A stretch of 64,000 nt of DNA, taken from Aristolochia californica (lineage: Eukaryota > Streptophyta > Magnoliopsida > Piperales > Aristolochiaceae). Position numbers and translations under genes: made by a program. The notes under the pieces are model-generated. The model searched no databases and was not told the DNA's origin. It saw nothing but the letters and a program-made list of their open reading frames with translations. Numbering within the stretch: position 1 is the stretch's first letter; each line of letters opens with the position of its first letter. Below are positions 50,874 through 63,299 of this stretch, one piece after another. The stretch is taken from assembly GCA_029961685.1 (NCBI GenBank), contig JARWKL010000001.1, positions 58,825,314 through 58,889,313 of the forward strand, written 5' to 3'.

Positions 50874-51817
50874 TCAATTCAGTGATTGGAGCAAGCAATC
50901 GAGATCTTTGGAGATTGATGGATTCGAACGGAGGCGCTGATCCATGGCTAGGATTCCGGCAAATTCTTTGGGGACCATACATTTCCCGTCTTCGTAAAGC
51001 TTCTCCTGGATCTTCGGAGAGCAAATGAGTGCATGGAAGCCTTCGAGCCCGCCTGCATCTTTCTCTGTTTCCTGCACGAAAGCGATTAAACGGGGATTTC
51101 GGATCAGTTTTACAAAAGAGAACGATCGAAGGGATTACAGTTTAGTCTGATGAGGGAAGGGGAGGTAGAAGATGATACCTGAAACGACCCCATGAATTCC
51201 AGAAGTGCAACTTGAGCCTCCATGAACTTGACGTAGTTGAAAGCTGCTTGGAACATCTCAGCTGTGTTCATCTTGTTCCCTCCCGGAATGAGCTTCCCGA
51301 GCTCCTGCGTCTTCTCACTGATCTTCTTCCTCCGCTGCCGAGCGGCCACACTCTGTGCCGACAGGCTTCCCCCTTCGGACTTCTTCGTCTCAGTCCCACC
51401 ACTCACCGGCGCTTGAAACTCCGACGCCGCAAACCCAGTGAAGAACTCCGGCGCGTGGACGGAATTCAGAACGGACCCATCAAAGGGATTGAACTGGGGC
51501 TCCGCCGGGGAGAAGTCAGCGTACGTTCGAGCACGTTTCGGGTAGTGGAAGTAATCGAATTCGTCGGGCTGGAAGAGGTACTCCGGCAACAAATTATCGG
51601 AGAACGACCGGTCTTGCGGAGGAAAATGTGGCAGAAGTTGGCCACAGGGATCCTCCGGGTGGTAAAAGCCGTCGAGTAGAGTGTTCAAGTTGCCACAACT
51701 GTCGCAGAAGCAGAGGAACTCGTTCCCGTGACTGGCTTCCATTTCATGGAAGTCGCTCATCTCTGGGTTGAGATACTGGTACGTTCCATAATCAGAGAAG
51801 TAGTAGCTTAAAGCCAT
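50874..51817 (-). CDS. Atypical bHLH transcription factor (bHLH52/53-like)
   Basis: Two exons, 51817-51179 and 51071-50874, encode 278 residues. 51817 is the first in-frame ATG (MALSYYFSDYG). An acidic/aromatic N-terminal half (FDYFHYPKRARTYADF) precedes a bHLH domain at about 153-207. The basic part reads SAQSVAARQRRKKIS, then a helix with EKTQELGKLIPGG, then NTAEMFQAAFNYVKFMEAQV. The pattern EKTQELGKLIPGG...MNTAEMFQAA is that of Arabidopsis bHLH52 and bHLH53. The basic region has Gln and Ala where E-box binders have His and Glu, so canonical CANNTG recognition is doubtful; it may bind other DNA or act by dimerising. The C-terminal exon (EFAGILAMDQRLRSNP, then a short tail ending LLQSLN) is typical of the group. 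It is transcribed divergently from the ASR3 gene. Confidence 0.9.
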
Positions 51818-53467
51818 GACCACGCAAATTCGCGAATATGAACCCACTAGAACTGATCAGAAGACGGAGAACCGAGCAGAATAATTAAACAAAAAAAAAA
51901 AAAAAAAAAGAAGTAGAATCGTGACAGTGGAGTGTTAGAGTGAGATTAGTAGCAAGACATGAGAGTGAAGTGAAAAATCTAAAAGAAGCAAAAAGAATCT
52001 TGAAGAAAAATCTAAGGAGTAAAATATACCTGAAACGAATGTGACCGAGACTGCTCCAGATTTCACTCCGTTGTCGTCAGTTGGAACAGAAGCAGATGAG
52101 GGGACGCGATGGCGGGAGAGAGAGATGGAGAGAGAGGAACGTGGAGGAAATGGATTAATGGAGGAGGAGAAACGGTTAACAAACCTTCGAATCAGGCGCC
52201 ATCTGGATTAATGGAGGCCTTTTATTTGGTCGCGGCTTTCTCTCATATTCCTGAAACCGTTAAGCCGTTATTCAACTTCTCGTTTTCTTCGTCTGGTTCG
52301 GGCATCTTAGTTCTCTTAGAGGTTTGGGTTCAACAAATTAAACCTGATTAGTAACGGGTTAGGCCTTTGAAATGATCTGCATTGATTTTTAATCACAATT
52401 CTAGGTTAAAACACATATCTATCATACAAATGGTAAATAGATTGCATTCAATGAATCATGGCTGATCATGGTTTTTCATTTTGAGAAGAAAAGCACTAAA
52501 ACTAATGTTGTGGAGAAGATAAACTGCCCCATTAAACCTTCTAATGAGTGCTTGTCACAAGTGCCAAACAAGGTTCACATCACAACCAAAACTTGACAAA
52601 TTAGTGTGTCTAATCAGGTTCTAAGTGTTCTAAAAACCATAATTGGACTAATGTTCATTCACTTTGACCCTTGAAACTGCAAAAGGGTGGGTGGGTGGGT
52701 CTAAACTGGTTTTCAAGTGAGGTTTAAGTATCGCCTAGGGCGGGGGGTTCCCTATATTGGTATCGGGTATTGCTTGATACTTGTTAAAGATAAGGTTAGC
52801 TTAATTCATACAAAATTAGGTGAAAGGTTAAACATCAAAACTCAAAATCCACAAATAAGGGTAGAAGCCCTAAGTGCCAAGATAAGCTCCTACAATTAGA
52901 AAAACCATTAAAGCTAATGATGTGATATGGGGCATAATTAATTGACATGATAAGGAGAGACTTCATTTTCTGCACCTCTCAAAGGGCAAGAACCCTAGAG
53001 AAAGGAAGGGACACTCTAACAAGAAAAAAAAAAAAAAAAAAAAAAAGGGTCAAGCCACTTGGGTAGGGACAAACAAGGGTAAAGTGGCACATGCCATGTG
53101 TCCCAATGAGGGAAAAGCAGCAGCCTCTGTTACTACAAAAGGGCACCAAGTGATTGTGATTTATGGGTTGTCACACCCCCCCCACTTGTGAAGCTACCCT
53201 AATCACTTTCACAAGATTCATGCCTAACAAAACCCCTTTTCACATCATAAACAACATTAACTTGTGCTTTTGATTTTTAAAAGAGAGGATTACTCATAAT
53301 TCAAAGCCAGTTAGTGGTCCATAGGGCTTGCTTCCCCTAAAAACTAGATAATCTTGACCGTCGGATCATTCCCTTAATATCTATTAACCTTACAATAACA
53401 TCATCAATTAAGTAAATGATGGATTAATAAACAGAATTATGGAGATGGAGATTTGATTAACGAAGAT
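51818..53467. other. Divergent promoter region between bHLH and ASR3-like genes
   Basis: No protein-coding gene. On the bHLH side a poly-A run (about 51892-51909) and a CAG|GTATAT junction near 52029 suggest a leader intron for bHLH. A second A-run lies at about 53021-53046 and GGGT repeats near 52685-52700. The rest is AT-rich. Confidence 0.4.
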
Positions 53468-53475
53468 TATAAATA
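53468..53475 (+). promoter_or_regulatory. TATA box of the ASR3-like gene
   Basis: TATAAATA lies about 190 bp before the ATG, followed by a CT-rich leader (53508-53570) typical of plant core promoters. Confidence 0.55.
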
Positions 53476-53666
53476 TCAAAATCAAAATCAGGAATTGTAT
53501 AATAATCACTCTTCTCTTTGAGACTCACTCGTCTTTGCCTTTCCCTTCTCTTTGCGTTCCCCAGTTCCCTTCTGTCATAGGGCACACATGCCCTTCGCGC
53601 CTAAACCCCGTTACGTCGGCTCCGTTACGCCGTCACGTGACTGAGTGTTCCCTTCAAGACACCTCA

Positions 53667-56105
53667 ATGGACCCTGACGCTGGGTCCACGCCGGCCGTCG
53701 CCGCGAACGGCGTCGAACGGCCTCCGCGCCTCCCGCGCTGGACACGCCAGGAGATTCTCGTCCTCATCCAGGGCAAGAGGGTCGCGGAGAACCGCGTCCG
53801 CCGGGGGGCCAGGGTGGTCGCCACGGCGCTCGGTACAGCCAATGTTCCGGAGCCCAAGTGGGCGTCCGTCTCCTCCTATTGCAGGCGACATGGCGTCAAC
53901 AGGGGCCCCGTGCAGTGCCGGAAGAGGTGGAGCAATCTCGCCGGCGACTTCAGGAAGATCAAGGACTGGGAATCGCGGATTAAGGAGGACGCGGAGTCGT
54001 TCTGGGTGATGAGGAATGATGTAAGGAGGGAGAATAAATTGCCTGGATTTTTTGATAAGGAGGTTTATGATATATTGGATGGAGCGGGAGAGGCTGAGGG
54101 GAAGAGCGGAGGAGCCGTGGTGGAGGATGAAGTGGTCTTTGATAGTGGTCGGACTGCCGGGGCCGAGGAGGGTTTGTTCTCGGATTTTGAACAGTCCGGC
54201 CAAGAGTGTGCCGCCGACGGCAGTCAGGAGAAGGACGGAGACAGCCCGGCTACAGAGACTCCTACCGCCCCATTGCCGATTTCTGGTACTCTAGTTACCA
54301 ATTGCCGAATTCTTCTTGTGTTTTAACTTATTACAAACGGAATTATATCTAGTCATATGGATGAATTATCGATTCTTTTGATGAAAATAAGCTGCATGAC
54401 CGCATCTGTCATGCATCTGCGTTTCGAATGTTAAGGAAACTGATGTTCTTTTTCTACTGGTTTTGAATTTTATTTAATCCGATTGTTTCTGCTACCCTCT
54501 TTTCATTTTCTTTATTCGGCATCCAATTGTTTATGCATGTAATCAATTTTGTCCTGCATATTGTTGCTTTGTGCTTCCTTATAATTGATTTCTTTTAGCA
54601 ATTCTGGGTGCAGATCAATACCTACCATTAGATCATGAGGATGTTAATGCAGGTAATTTCAATGGAACTGAAGCCTTGATGATCTTTCTTTGTTGCATGT
54701 TGGCTAGATGCCTCTTGTCTGTTTGATATTTACAAGAACTTGCCTGCCCAGCACTACAGGCGTCCTATTAACCACATGAGCATGATTCATGCCTGTCAAA
54801 AAGGATCTCTGCTTCTAAGCTGCAATGTACTCTCTTTGTAAGCAGCTGAACAGTTTTGCTCTTGCTTCTTTCCTTAACTGCTTTAATACCTTCTCTCTCT
54901 TGTTATTGCCCTGATTTCTTCTTCTTCAAAACTAGAACTAGCAGAAAAAAGGTTTATAATTAGCCATGAGACCTTGTGCTCAAGTTCTTGTAGTTTTAAG
55001 GAACATGACTGAAAACTGCATGGTTCGGTTTGACAGACTGAGTCTGTGAAGAGGGTTGGGATTTGCTGAAACGTAATTCTCTGGAATGGGGCCATGTGAA
55101 TGGGTCCCAAAACCATGAACGCATCCCTTTTCCAGACCAATTGGAGGGCTGTGTTTTTTGTGTTTGTGCAAATCCTGCTGAGAACAAAGGAAAAGGAGCT
55201 ACTTCTTACTGACTCAAAATGAAGAAATAGGCATCTGCATGTTTCACATTGATGAATGGGTTCAGGTGCTTAGAAAGTGAACTTTAGTTTGTGCCAATAG
55301 TAAATTTTTCAGTATTTGTGTCATTTTTGGGGACAATTTTTCTCCTCTTGATTCCTCTTGTTTTTAAGAAATGTGAAAAAAGGATAGAAGAATGTGTTTT
55401 CTTTTGCTCCAGTAGGAAAATAAATGAACACTCATCTCTTACTTTTAACCTTATTTTTGTTATTTATAAAAAATTAATTTATTTCTAATATGAACTTAAA
55501 CACTATAATTAATTTTCTCGTTGTTTCTTATGATGGCACAAATGCAAGAAAATCAGCCAAAGAGAATTTTTCCAATAAGACAATTAGTATATGGATAATG
55601 ATTTTTCGGTCATTTTGTTTTCTTATGACAGTACAAAACTGGCCTTAGAGTACATTTTTTGTTCAAGGTACAAATCATGGTTCTGTTAAACATACAACAA
55701 CATGTTGGTCTTGGAATCCTGATCACATCTGTAACTTGCAGGGACTGGGGCAAAGCCTGATCCCAATTGCATATGTTGTTCACTATTCCTCTTCTCACCA
55801 GTTAAACTCCTGCAGATAAGACTGCAGAGAAGGATTCGAGCGAAAATCCTGAAAAAGTTTCCACATCTCAGGAAGGAAGAAAGAGGAGGCGAGTGTCTCC
55901 TGAAGAAGTTCGACCGACAAACACGCAAGAGCAGCAGTTGATTTCAGTGTTAGAGCAGAATAGCAGATTGCTTACAGCCCAACTAGAAGCTCAGAATCTC
56001 AATTGGCAGCTGGACAGAGAACAGAGGAAAGAACAAACAGACAAGTTGATTGGAGTTTTAGGCCGACTTGCAGATGCTCTAGGCCGAATTGCCGATAAAT
56101 TATAG
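53667..56105 (+). CDS. ASR3: Trihelix transcription factor, ASR3 type
   Basis: Exons 53667-54285, 54599-54652 and 55816-56105 give 320 residues in frame. The trihelix (GT) domain at about 24-105 contains WTRQEILVLIQGKRVAENRV, PKWASVSSYCRRHGVNRGP, VQCRKRWSNLAGDFRKIKDW and, just after, FWVMRNDVRRENKLPGFFD, nearly identical to Arabidopsis ASR3 (SH4-related). An acidic linker follows, then a basic RKRRRVSP nuclear-localisation-like stretch and a C-terminal coiled coil (about 260-320; ENSRLL-like EQNSRLLTAQLEAQ, GVLGRLADALGRIADKL). ASR3 is a repressor in immune signalling, phosphorylated by MPK4; that role is by family. An upstream in-frame extension without ATG exists but MDPDAG is the first ATG. 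GC-rich first exon, AT-rich introns. Convergent with TSSC4. Confidence 0.93.
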
Positions 56106-56329
56106 CAAGCCCCAAATGGGAGGAAGTCCACATGCAAAAGCCAACAATAAAGACTGGGATTACTACATGAAGAGCCTCTGTACAGAGATAAATTAGACAG
56201 ATTATTTATATCCAACTTTTGGTATTTATATATATCAAGGATCACTGTAAAGTTCATAGTGTAAGTTCGTTTTTTTCTCATTACCGAAGTAGATTCATCA
56301 TCACAACCAACAAAAAATCTGAGAGTATT

Positions 56330-56402
56330 AGACATCATATCACGCTGTGGTCTTCTATTCAAGTTAATAAATCGAAATACCAGACATCATATCACGCTGT
56401 GG
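56330..56402. repeat. 21-bp direct repeat in the ASR3 3' flank
   Basis: AGACATCATATCACGCTGTG(G) occurs at 56330-56350 and 56382-56402, 31 bp apart. Confidence 0.8.
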
Positions 56403-56940
56403 ATCCAGTTATATTTACAACATTTTGGTTTCATTTGAATTGTCACAAAATGAGATACTAGGAAGTTTTCTAGATCAGGAGAATCCTTGTAGACATCAGC
56501 CAGATGCCCACTGGAACGCACCAAACAGAGTAAAGAGTAGTATTATACTGATAACAAGGATTACAGTAATCCATCCTCGTCAAAGCGTGCTTCAGTTACC
56601 CATTTCAATGCAATTGAGAAGGGTCCTTGCTACAGAGCAGCTGAGAAGACGTTGATCACCCTTGCTGGACAATAATCTCACCATCAATAGTCTGCATTAA
56701 TCTGCAACAACAGAACTTGAAGTGCACGCATAACAAGTTCAAACTTACTTCTCTTGCATAAACACTCAAAATTAGAACATCCACGTCCTCACAAGACAGG
56801 AACATTCAAATATTTGAACCAACTTGTATGTGATTATCCCATGGAAGAAAAGGATAATGCAATTGAGGGACACGGCAGAAGTACACTACTTTGAGCAGGA
56901 CTCAAGAGTCTTACCAACAAATACAGTAAGATGTTTAGAA

Positions 56941-59517
56941 TCAGTCAGCTGAGTAATCTTTAGACCGATACTGACGACTGAGCTTCTGGGAACTTCTGTT
57001 TAGGATGGATGTTTCCACATCATCCTCATCCATTGCACAGGCTTCATTTTGTTGTTGCTCAGTAACTGCAATTCCTAACGGGCACATGACCCTGCTCAGG
57101 GAATCGTCCATCCCAGGACTGTTATTTGCTGGTGCTGGGTCAACCACCTTTTTTCGAGGAGTAAAAGTTATCGATGTTGGCAGGCCCACCAAAGAGACAG
57201 ATGCTGAAAGAGAAGAAGATGATTTCTTCATCATGCTACATAAGTCTCTATAAGCTTGTTTATTGGATTCATCATCTGCCTCATCAGTTGAATCAAGTGT
57301 ATAACACGTATAATTTTGAGGATTACGTAGATAGTCTGGAACATAAGAACCATGTTGATCATAATCAGGAACCTCATGAGCCACTTCAGGCATATCATTC
57401 ATTTCAGCAACTGTTGCAGGTTCCATCGACTCATTGAACTTTGATAAATCATGGTTATCTTCCAAGTCTCTCTCTTTACATTCAGGATCAAACCGGACAC
57501 GTTTTTTGGGCTTTGATTCCATCTGTGCCTCCTTCCTTTTCAGAATAGACTTCACATTGCCACCATCTTCAGTCACTTTATCCTGAAAATCTACAACATC
57601 AGGAATTTTTCGATCATGTGAGTCAGGCATGTCAAAAGTGTCGGTTATTTTTTGGTCTTCTCTAAGCCTAGCTCTTGCAGCCAAGTGGTCTGCACGTGGG
57701 TCCCTACCAAGAGACTTATTATCCGCAAATAAATCATCACAAATAACATCAAATGAGTTTAAATATGACCGCGGTTTATTAACATCCCTCATGTACAGCC
57801 GATCGCCTGCATCTTCTCTCCCTGAAGCCACTTTGTCAAATTCATCTTCTTCATCCTGCAGATAATAATTTGGTGTAAGCTAAACAGCATCCTATGGCAG
57901 TCAATACACGGCAACTCAAGTAACTAGAAATTATTCAACTGATAAAACAGCATCAGCAAATTCAAAGGAATATGACCAACAAAGCAAGCACAGGTCAGAA
58001 GTTTCGGAACCGCTATTCCATTTAATAAATTAAAAACAGTTCAAGATAAAACACCCTCAACTACTCCTACTTGTAATTAGTATATCCAACATTGCCTAGT
58101 TTTGAATGTCCCAATAAACCAAAAAGAAGAGAGTGGTTAAGGATCTTCAAAAAGAAAATCAGAGAATTAGCAATCGACTAATATAAGCAAGGGTAACTGC
58201 CAGCATTGTGGCTACAAACAAACAGCTTATAAAGTTTACTCTTTGTTTTGTGGTACCAATCGACTCCTTCTTTCCCCCTGTTCAAAACTTTCAGGATGTG
58301 CTATAATTTCGCAAAAGAGATGTTTCAGACCGTGCATCTCCAACAACTATAACTAAGAAACGATGGCTGGGACTTTAAAAGGCTAGACTGTGGCAAAGAG
58401 ACAAACTTGGACTGCCCTACTTGAAAGTGGTGAGCTTCCAATAGGAGAAAACAAAACATTTGTGCAAGTGAAACAAACCACTGGATCACCAACATTACAA
58501 CAGAAAACATCCTTTTATTGCCTCACAACTGACCCATTCAATGTGACAATTGGCAGATCACAAACTGCCATAAAGACCATGGACTGCAATCGAAGTTTTC
58601 CTTGTCATCAGACTTCATAGCACAGTGAAAAGAGTTTCGTATACTTCAGGAAAGACGTATCATTTCAGCAAATACCAGAGGTAAAAATCCAATAAAAGAA
58701 AAAAAAAACGAAGGCCAATGCAACTTCAAGTCGAACTGAATGAACCACTATAGGCAAAGCAACATGAAAGAAAAGCAAACCATTGAAACGACAGTAAAGC
58801 AGTACGTTGAGGAAGGCAGGAGACAGACAGCGTTCTTGAATAACCAATTCGTTAAAAAAAAAAATACTTGGAATTTAAGATTCTAATCACTGATGAATTT
58901 TTTTCGAAAAATTGCAACTATATCATGAAGATTAGGGCAACCTCCGAATGCTGAGAACCCATGAAGAAGGGATCCTGTCTCCAAAAAATTACTCCCGCAG
59001 GACCACCACAAACATAAAAAAAAATGGAAGAGAACTCAGAGCTCCAACAACACAACATCTTTATTCATCGCTTCCAAAATCGAATAATAACATCAATAAT
59101 AACAGGGAAATTTAATATGAACGAAAGTGGTGCAACTGACAAGAAAATGACCTCATTATCAAGGGTAGCGTCCAACCCAATTGAGTTCCTAATTTCATTC
59201 TCTTCCTTCTCAGCATCTTGTAAGCCACCCCCAAAACCTTGGCCTTCATCATCGAGATCGTCAAGATCCTGCTCCAGCTCCTTACCCAAATCCTTAGGTT
59301 CCTTTGCCTTCTCATCCGAGAAAAACTCATTGAAAGAAGCGGCGCAGGGAAGATCTTCCCTATCGAGGCGATTCTCTTCCAGCCTCCATTTCCGGCGCTC
59401 AACCTCCTCATCGCTGACGGTCCACGGTGAAGGGCGAGAGAAGTCGGAGGAGATGGGCTGAGATTGAAGGAGAGAGCCGAAGACCTTATCGACTCTCAGC
59501 TTGAAGTTGTCATCCAT
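56941..59517 (-). CDS. TSSC4: TSSC4-like U5 snRNP factor
   Basis: Two exons, 59517-59152 and 57855-56941, give 426 residues. The N-terminus has RVDKVFGSL (8-16) and SPWTVSDEEVERRKW. An acidic Asp/Glu-rich stretch follows. The C-terminal half has VPDYLRNPQNYTCYTLD (about 294-310), the signature block that human TSSC4 shows as VPDY-HPE-WT-YSL. TSSC4 is a chaperone in U5 and tri-snRNP assembly, so a role in pre-mRNA splicing in the nucleus is inferred; the plant relative has long been annotated as uncharacterised. A KKRVRF sequence (about 239-244) after SILKRKE has the form of a PP1-docking RVxF motif. ATG 59517 is the first Met, just upstream of the conserved motif. Intron 57856-59151 has a GTCATT donor and CTGCAG acceptor. 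The gene is tail-to-tail with ASR3 and head-to-tail with UBC12. Confidence 0.8.
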
Positions 59518-60371
59518 GGCGGCAAGTGTAGCAAAGAGACCAAGTGTTGGATTACGGATTTTCTTCGGCTGCGGTTGCTTTTGGAAAGCAGGGCTAACGC
59601 CGTGCCACCGCCTCTGCTTTTATAGCTGCTACTTGTGAGTCTGTTATTCGTATTGGAATTTTGAGGAAAATGACTCACTCGTCCGAGTCGTTCTGACTCG
59701 CTTCTGTAAATTTAGACCAATATAAATGACTGGAAATTTTAAGACTTTTATGACTACTTTTAATTCTTCATTTCTGATCGGTTGGTTTTAGCACTTATTA
59801 GTGATATTAAATATTTTTTAAAAATCAGATTAAATAATAATTTAATATTCTGAATTTTAATAACTTTGAATATTTTTATTTAATAAATAGTATCAACTCA
59901 TCAACAGAGTTAAACGTACTTCATGCTTCAGGTCAAAGTTAGAAGCTTTGTTCCACCATTTTTTTCATCTCATCCACCGTTGCTTTCCTTGAAAACACCT
60001 GGAAGCAGGCTCACCGAGCTCACTGGTCTTAAGGTGACGAAGCAACCATCTTCCAACGCTAAGGAGCAATTTAGAGCCGCCTCCTGAGCTAAAATATGAA
60101 ACAAGACACAAGGATGCACTTGGTAGAAATGGAAGTTTGCAATATAGACATCAAATATGTACTTTCAGTGGGAACCAGGTGAAGGACAATCCACATTTTC
60201 CGATTCACACTAATATTGCACAAAACCAGCACGCTTAACACTAGATACACCAGACAAATAGCTTCCAATTGGGCCCTTTTCTTAAGGAGTTTACTTGGAG
60301 CATTTAAACAGAGCTTCAAACAGACATTGTCTACCATGCTCTGAAGCGCGCACTGACTTATCGGTGTTGGG

Positions 60372-61639
60372 TCATGGTGGAAGTCCTTTATTTGCAGACT
60401 GTCTCACTGCCTGCAAATAAACGCATCTAGGGAAGAAGGTTTGCCCCACATACCCTCCAGCCATTGCCCTTCTCACGTTGGCTTCAAACATTTTTGGGTT
60501 ATCCCTGAGCACTGCAGCTGCATCGGAGTTGAGGGGATCCTCGTGGTTCGGTTGCTGGAAACCACACAACATTCACGAAAGTGAGTCAGGTATTGGAGGG
60601 GAAAAAAAAAAAAACAATCAAAACCACCTTTGGAAGAACAAGAGGGTGTACCGTGAAAAGATGATTCAAACCATATATGATGGTGTTAATATTGAGGACA
60701 GGCTTCCAGTCCTCCCGAAGGATGTTCAGGCAGACATTTCCCTCCAGGTCAATGTTGGGATGGTATACCTGCGGAAAAAAATTACAAAATATTAGCTTCT
60801 GTTATAGTCGTAATTTGGAACGGATACTGAAATATTGGATTATTTTTTCAGGGAGTTTAAAAGGTACCTTGGTCTTGCACTTAACTTTTGGTGCTTCATG
60901 AGGATATATAGAGGGTACATGGAAAGTAAAGACAAATGTACCCCCTCTGGGAAAGACGACATTTCAGTAAGTCAAGAGTGAACCACAGAGGACTCTAATA
61001 ATGCCTCTCGTGCTTTGTAACTGAATAATCAAACGATGGCAGGCAAGGGAAGATCACTTACAGGTAATATCCTTCATCGGGATGAATGGTAACCTCAAAG
61101 TTCATAAGATCATCCTTGCCCTTGGGGAAGGTTATGGTAGTTGTCTTGGGTAAGTTCAACTCACTGATATCTGCAAGACTTAAGAAAGAAGATCATTTTG
61201 GGTGCCTATTAGGTAAGAAGCAGCTCAATTGCAACGAGTTGAGATACAAAATAATCGTTGCTCTACAGACCTAAAATATGTATAAATCAACTCCAAAAAG
61301 CATACAAAAAAGTAACCAGAATGCACTTCGACTTCTCTCTAACAACTAGAAGAGTCAGATAAAAATAGTTGCTCAGTAGATATTTCAACTTGTTTTTCTT
61401 TTTTCCTTTCGATAATGATTTCAACCTGTAACTTAGTTTAAAGCACTATTAATACTGTATAGAACCATAAGAAAAAATGCCAACTCAGATGGGAGAAAAA
61501 GTTATGTAGAAACTTCAGAGAAAAAGAAACCTTTATGAAGACGCAATTCCCCCGCAGTCTGCTTCTTGACTGGTGCCCTTCCATTGGCATTTTCTGCAAT
61601 TTCTCTTTGCTTTTCCTTTACCTTAAAAAGCTTAATCAT
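60372..61639 (-). CDS. RCE1: NEDD8/RUB1-conjugating enzyme E2 (UBC12/RCE1)
   Basis: Exons 61639-61531, 61170-61062, 60946-60868, 60768-60652 and 60554-60372 give 198 residues. The N-terminal [17 protein letters not shown] is the NAE1-UBA3 docking extension typical of UBC12. The UBC fold has [45 protein letters not shown] (HPN 102-104), active-site Cys112 in [14 protein letters not shown], and [20 protein letters not shown]. It transfers RUB1/NEDD8 to cullins and so activates SCF-type ligases. The ATG lies 5 nt after a 3' splice site (AG at 61645), so a non-coding exon lies upstream. Instead of ending after FFPRC plus one residue as Arabidopsis RCE1 does, this model continues with a 16-residue tail, [16 protein letters not shown]. 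Confidence 0.93.
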
Positions 61640-63100
61640 TATTCCTACAATAACAAGGTAGAGAGAGATTAGATATTTCTCAATTAGATAAAATCTTTCA
61701 GACAAGAGAGAAGTCAACCACCAGAAGTTGGCGCTCTTTTGTTTTTCCTTCTCTAAATGAAGGCTAGAAGGGATTTTACGACAAGGAGAAAGTCCTCAAA
61801 GGGATGACAAAGAAAAGAAGAAAAATTCAGCATCACTTAACTCATTCAATCATGAAAAATTTGGCCTTCTTTTTACCGATTGGTAAAATTTCCTATTTTC
61901 AGAGTTCTTTGCGTCTTTTTACTGAAGGGGTAGAATTTTTACTTATACGTACAGCTTAATTATGTCTATCTTCTATAGATATAGCTGAAAGCAGTCTTCC
62001 ATATTGTTCAGATGATCACCCAAAAAAGTATAACACATTAAAAATATAGAATCTCCTTTGAAGGGAGCTATGTTAAATAATAGAAGAAGTTACTTCAGAT
62101 ACAAAAAGGAAGAAAAAACCTAGCAAGTTGCAAGGTATCAAAGGGTATGGATGTGTAGCCCATATATAGGCAAACTCAGCCACACAAAACTTGCATTAAT
62201 TGACCAAGGATGTTCAGCACAAAGCACACATTGTTAACCAGTAATAACGACACGCTACAAGATAGCAGTTATTCAAGATGTCCTTCACCAAAATGGATTA
62301 CCAACTTACTTGTTCTGGAAAATGTATCACTTCGAAAATTGTTTTCACACGTAGGACACACAACAGAACAAATAAAAAGCTTTCTGCAAAATAGAACTGA
62401 AACATATTAGGTTATATTACTTTCAAAATAATTTTATATCAAAAGAGCAAGGCATTGAAACAGAAGAGTGTTCATAAACAATAAAACAGCTAGAAGCAAC
62501 AAAGCGACAGTGTTTCAAACAATTACTGACTCCCCCATACTCACTTACAAAGCGTTCAAATCCTGAGCATGGTTAGGATTCAAAGTATTATGTGTTCAAC
62601 ATATAATGTTTATCATACACATACAGACTACCCCAGGCCCTGCACCAATTATTTATAACTAGAAGGGACCTCACAATAGCAGTTCTGTAAATATGAGAAA
62701 CAGCCCCAAGCAACCGAAAAAAAAAAAACAATTATAAAAAGTAGGTGCAGGGCCTGGTTGCCCGTACCTCATATAAATATACAGATAGACTACAGCCCTT
62801 TTTAACAGCTTAGTAGAAGGAAAAATTGAGCCACTGATTTTGCGCAAGTAAAAGACTTCACATATTAGGTATGACAAGAAAGTTTTTCTTATTCTTCATT
62901 CTCAATTTTTTAGTTTAACAACTTTTATAATTTTTATTTGATGTCACTTGTAATGAACTTTTAAGTTGGTTAGAAAGTTATATTTGCGTTTTATCATTTG
63001 GCGATATGGCAGTTTATCAACTTTTCTCATCTTTTCATTTCTTAGTTTATAATTTTTTTTATTTGATTTAAATTTCACACTTTCCCTACAGTTTTACTCA
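61640..63100. other. UBC12 leader intron and upstream DNA
   Basis: AT-rich, with no recognisable gene. It should contain the leader intron of UBC12; its first non-coding exon was not located (a GC-richer patch at 63.88-63.98 kb is one candidate). Confidence 0.4.
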
Positions 63101-63299
63101 GGGTCTGTTTAGAACCCATGGAAAAGAAAAGAAAAGAAAAAAAAAGAAAAAAAAATGAGAATTTGACCATTATTATTCCTAAAAAAATAGCTAGTGAAAA
63201 TAAGATAATGATCAAATTCTCCTTTTCACTAACTATTTTTTGAATAATAATGGTCAAATTCTCATTTTCTTTTCTTTTCTATGGGTTCCAAACAGACCC
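63101..63299. mobile_element. 199-bp foldback MITE
   Basis: The ends GGGTCTGTTTAGAACCCATG and the reverse complement of CCAAACAGACCC match with one main mismatch. GAGAATTTGACCATTATTATTC (left) and GAATAATAATGGTCAAATTCTC (right) are perfect complements, and AAAAAATAG-TAGTGAAAA pairs with TTTTCACTA-CTATTTTTT in the centre. The whole element is thus almost one hairpin. The GGGTCTGTTTGG-type end resembles Tourist/PIF-Harbinger MITEs, but the flanking trinucleotides (TCA, GAA) are not a clear target duplication. Confidence 0.85.

Noticed and set aside
51818..51847. Longer start for the bHLH protein
   Set aside because: The upstream codon is GTG; the first ATG is at 51817 and gives the expected MALSYY start.
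53535..53666. 44-residue N-terminal extension of the ASR3-like protein
   Set aside because: The frame is open but has no ATG; it begins at TTG and looks like CT-rich leader. MDPDAG at 53667 fits the family.
53664..54203. Long minus-strand frame opposite ASR3 exon 1
   Set aside because: Antisense shadow of the GC-rich trihelix exon.
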